Of a stretch of DNA of 6,663 bases, positions 6,290-6,663 are shown piece by piece. This DNA comes from Oscillospiraceae bacterium (lineage in GTDB: Bacteria; Bacillota; Clostridia; Oscillospirales; Oscillospiraceae). The translations under genes and the position numbers were made by a program. Location of the stretch: the NCBI GenBank assembly GCA_017378975.1, contig JAFNXT010000091.1, positions 1 through 6,663 of the forward strand, written 5' to 3'. The notes under the pieces were generated by a model that saw only the letters and a list, made by a program, of their open reading frames with translations, searched no databases and was not told the DNA's origin. The stretch's first letter is position 1. Each line of letters begins with the position of its first letter.

Positions 6290-6350
6290 CTACCTTTTCG
6301 ACAAAGGGACCGATCTGCTCCAGCAAATACGAAGTCGTATCAAACAACAT
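6240..6350 (-). pseudogene. Possible 36-residue frame at the head of the unit, maybe the 5' part of a frameshifted gene
   Basis: From ATG 6350 the frame reads MLFDTTSYLLEQIGPFVEKV, continues DVQIRREARGLDGLEV and ends in TGA at 6242-6240. It is the first frame downstream of a strong promoter whose start point falls near 6367. A purine-rich AAAGGGTGG lies about 10 bases upstream of the ATG. The first 24 residues look like an amphipathic, acidic protein, while the last 12 look less natural. A +1 shift between 6289 and 6243 would join it to the 31-residue frame and give a product of about 51 residues. Whether this is a real shift, a mutation, a sequence error or a leader peptide cannot be decided from sequence alone. 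Confidence 0.35.
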
Positions 6351-6368
6351 CCCGATCACCACCCTTTG

Positions 6369-6381
6369 GGTATAGTATACC
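6369..6381. repeat. Palindrome over the -10 of the kinase-unit promoter
   Basis: GGTATA-G-TATACC is a perfect inverted repeat with one central base and coincides with the TATACT -10 element on the minus strand. It could be an operator half-site pair, or simply follow from an extended -10 of this composition. Confidence 0.4.
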
Positions 6382-6402
6382 ACACCGTGACATCCCATTC
6401 AA
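6374..6402 (-). promoter_or_regulatory. Promoter of the small membrane protein/kinase unit
   Basis: On the minus strand, TTGAAT (6402-6397) is the -35, the spacer is 17 bases, and TATACT (6379-6374) is the -10, with TGTGG directly before it (TRTGn extension). The predicted start is near 6367. It is divergent from the tRNA promoter, whose -35 begins 52 bases away. Confidence 0.8.
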
Positions 6403-6454
6403 TCCCCATGCGCCCCAAACGCTTTAACATTTATCCAGATCTTCAGGAAAAGCC

Positions 6455-6483
6455 TTGATTTTTTTGCTTTCGGCTGATATAAT
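6455..6483 (+). promoter_or_regulatory. tRNA-Ser promoter
   Basis: TTGATT (6455-6460) is the -35, the spacer is 17 bases, and the -10 is a perfect TATAAT (6478-6483) with TGA before it as an extended -10. Transcription should start about 10 bases before the mature tRNA end at 6501. Confidence 0.88.
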
Positions 6484-6500
6484 ACCCTAGCTTGCAATAA

Positions 6501-6591
6501 GGAGATGTACCCAAGTGGCTGAAGGGTGCGGATTCGAAATCCGCTAGGCGCCGCAAGGCGTGCGGGGGTTCAAATCCCTCCATCTCCGCCA
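6501..6591 (+). tRNA. tRNA-Ser(CGA), decodes UCG
   Basis: The full cloverleaf is visible. The acceptor GGAGATG (6501-6507) pairs with CATCTCC (6581-6587), followed by discriminator G and an encoded CCA (6589-6591). The D stem is CCC/GGG (6510-6512, 6524-6526). The anticodon stem is GCGGA/TCCGC around loop TTCGAAA, with anticodon CGA at 6535-6537. A long variable arm (6545-6563) has stem CGCC-GCAA-GGCG, the class II feature expected of Ser tRNAs. The T arm is GGGGG-TTCAAAT-CCCTC (6564-6580). CGA reads mainly UCG, a frequent serine codon in GC-rich genes. It stands alone with its own promoter and terminator. Confidence 0.97.
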
Positions 6592-6626
6592 AAAAGCTCC
6601 ATCCCTTATAGGGGTGGAGCTTTTTT
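6592..6626 (+). terminator. Rho-independent terminator of tRNA-Ser
   Basis: AAAAGCTCCATCCC pairs with GGGGTGGAGCTTTT around the loop TTATA (6606-6610), with one G-T pair, and ends in six T (6621-6626). The stem can begin at the last A of the encoded CCA. Confidence 0.93.
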
Positions 6627-6639
6627 CATATTGATCGCA

Positions 6640-6652
6640 GAGGGATTTGAAC
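6640..6652 (-). repeat. Inverted 13-base copy of the tRNA-Ser T-arm
   Basis: GAGGGATTTGAAC on the plus strand is the exact reverse complement of GTTCAAATCCCTC at 6568-6580 in the tRNA. It lies about 14 bases after the terminator. On the plus strand, one frame through it reads L-I-A-E-G-F-E-R-S-I-C from TTG 6631 and is open to the window edge, so it could begin a gene that continues outside. It may be a tRNA-derived remnant or coincidence. Confidence 0.5.
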
Positions 6653-6663
6653 GATCTATATGC

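Noticed and set aside
6403..6454. Extra element between the divergent kinase-unit and tRNA promoters
   Set aside because: No clear inverted repeat, frame or motif could be supported in these 52 bases.
1..6663. CRISPR array, transposon ends, prophage genes or riboswitch
   Set aside because: I found no regularly spaced repeats, transposase or integrase frames, terminal inverted repeats or recognisable aptamer. The only tRNA-related repeat is the 13-base copy reported at 6640-6652.

Overview
The window looks like ordinary chromosome from a low-to-middling GC Firmicute, most likely a gut clostridium of the Oscillospiraceae/Ruminococcaceae kind. This is inferred from strong AGGAGG-type ribosome sites, promoters with the Gram-positive TRTGn extended -10, many Rho-independent hairpins with U-tracts, GC-rich coding sequence with AT-rich gaps, and protein types common in Clostridia. 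I cannot name the species from sequence alone. I see no phage, transposon, CRISPR or plasmid genes.

Left part, plus strand. A small membrane protein with two zinc ribbons and a TM2 domain (65-457) has its own terminator. A strong extended -10 promoter then drives a two-gene unit: a PLP-dependent threonine-aldolase-like enzyme (569-1594) and, 17 bases later, a family 2 glycosyltransferase (1612-2574). A perfect 12-bp hairpin closes this unit in the gap to the convergent putP.

Middle part, minus strand. putP (4195 to 2627), a full-length sodium/proline symporter, has a near-consensus promoter and a perfect AGGAGG. Upstream of it lies a membrane-anchored alpha/beta hydrolase with a complete Ser-Asp-His triad (5312 to 4326). 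No hairpin separates the hydrolase from putP, so read-through into putP is possible, although putP has its own promoter.

Right part. A compact minus-strand unit starts at a strong promoter (6374-6402) and ends at a hairpin (5369-5402). It contains one or two very short reading frames that look like a small gene in two frames, an 80-residue two-helix membrane protein with an IIGGADGPT-like segment, and a 169-residue minimal kinase-fold protein. This is the least explained part of the window and the best candidate for something undescribed, but the evidence is modest. Divergent from it is a complete tRNA-Ser(CGA) gene with promoter, encoded CCA and terminator. Just beyond lies a 13-base inverted copy of its T-arm, running into a short frame open at the window edge.

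The genes do not form one obvious pathway. Threonine breakdown and proline uptake both concern amino acids, but they are in separate convergent units.
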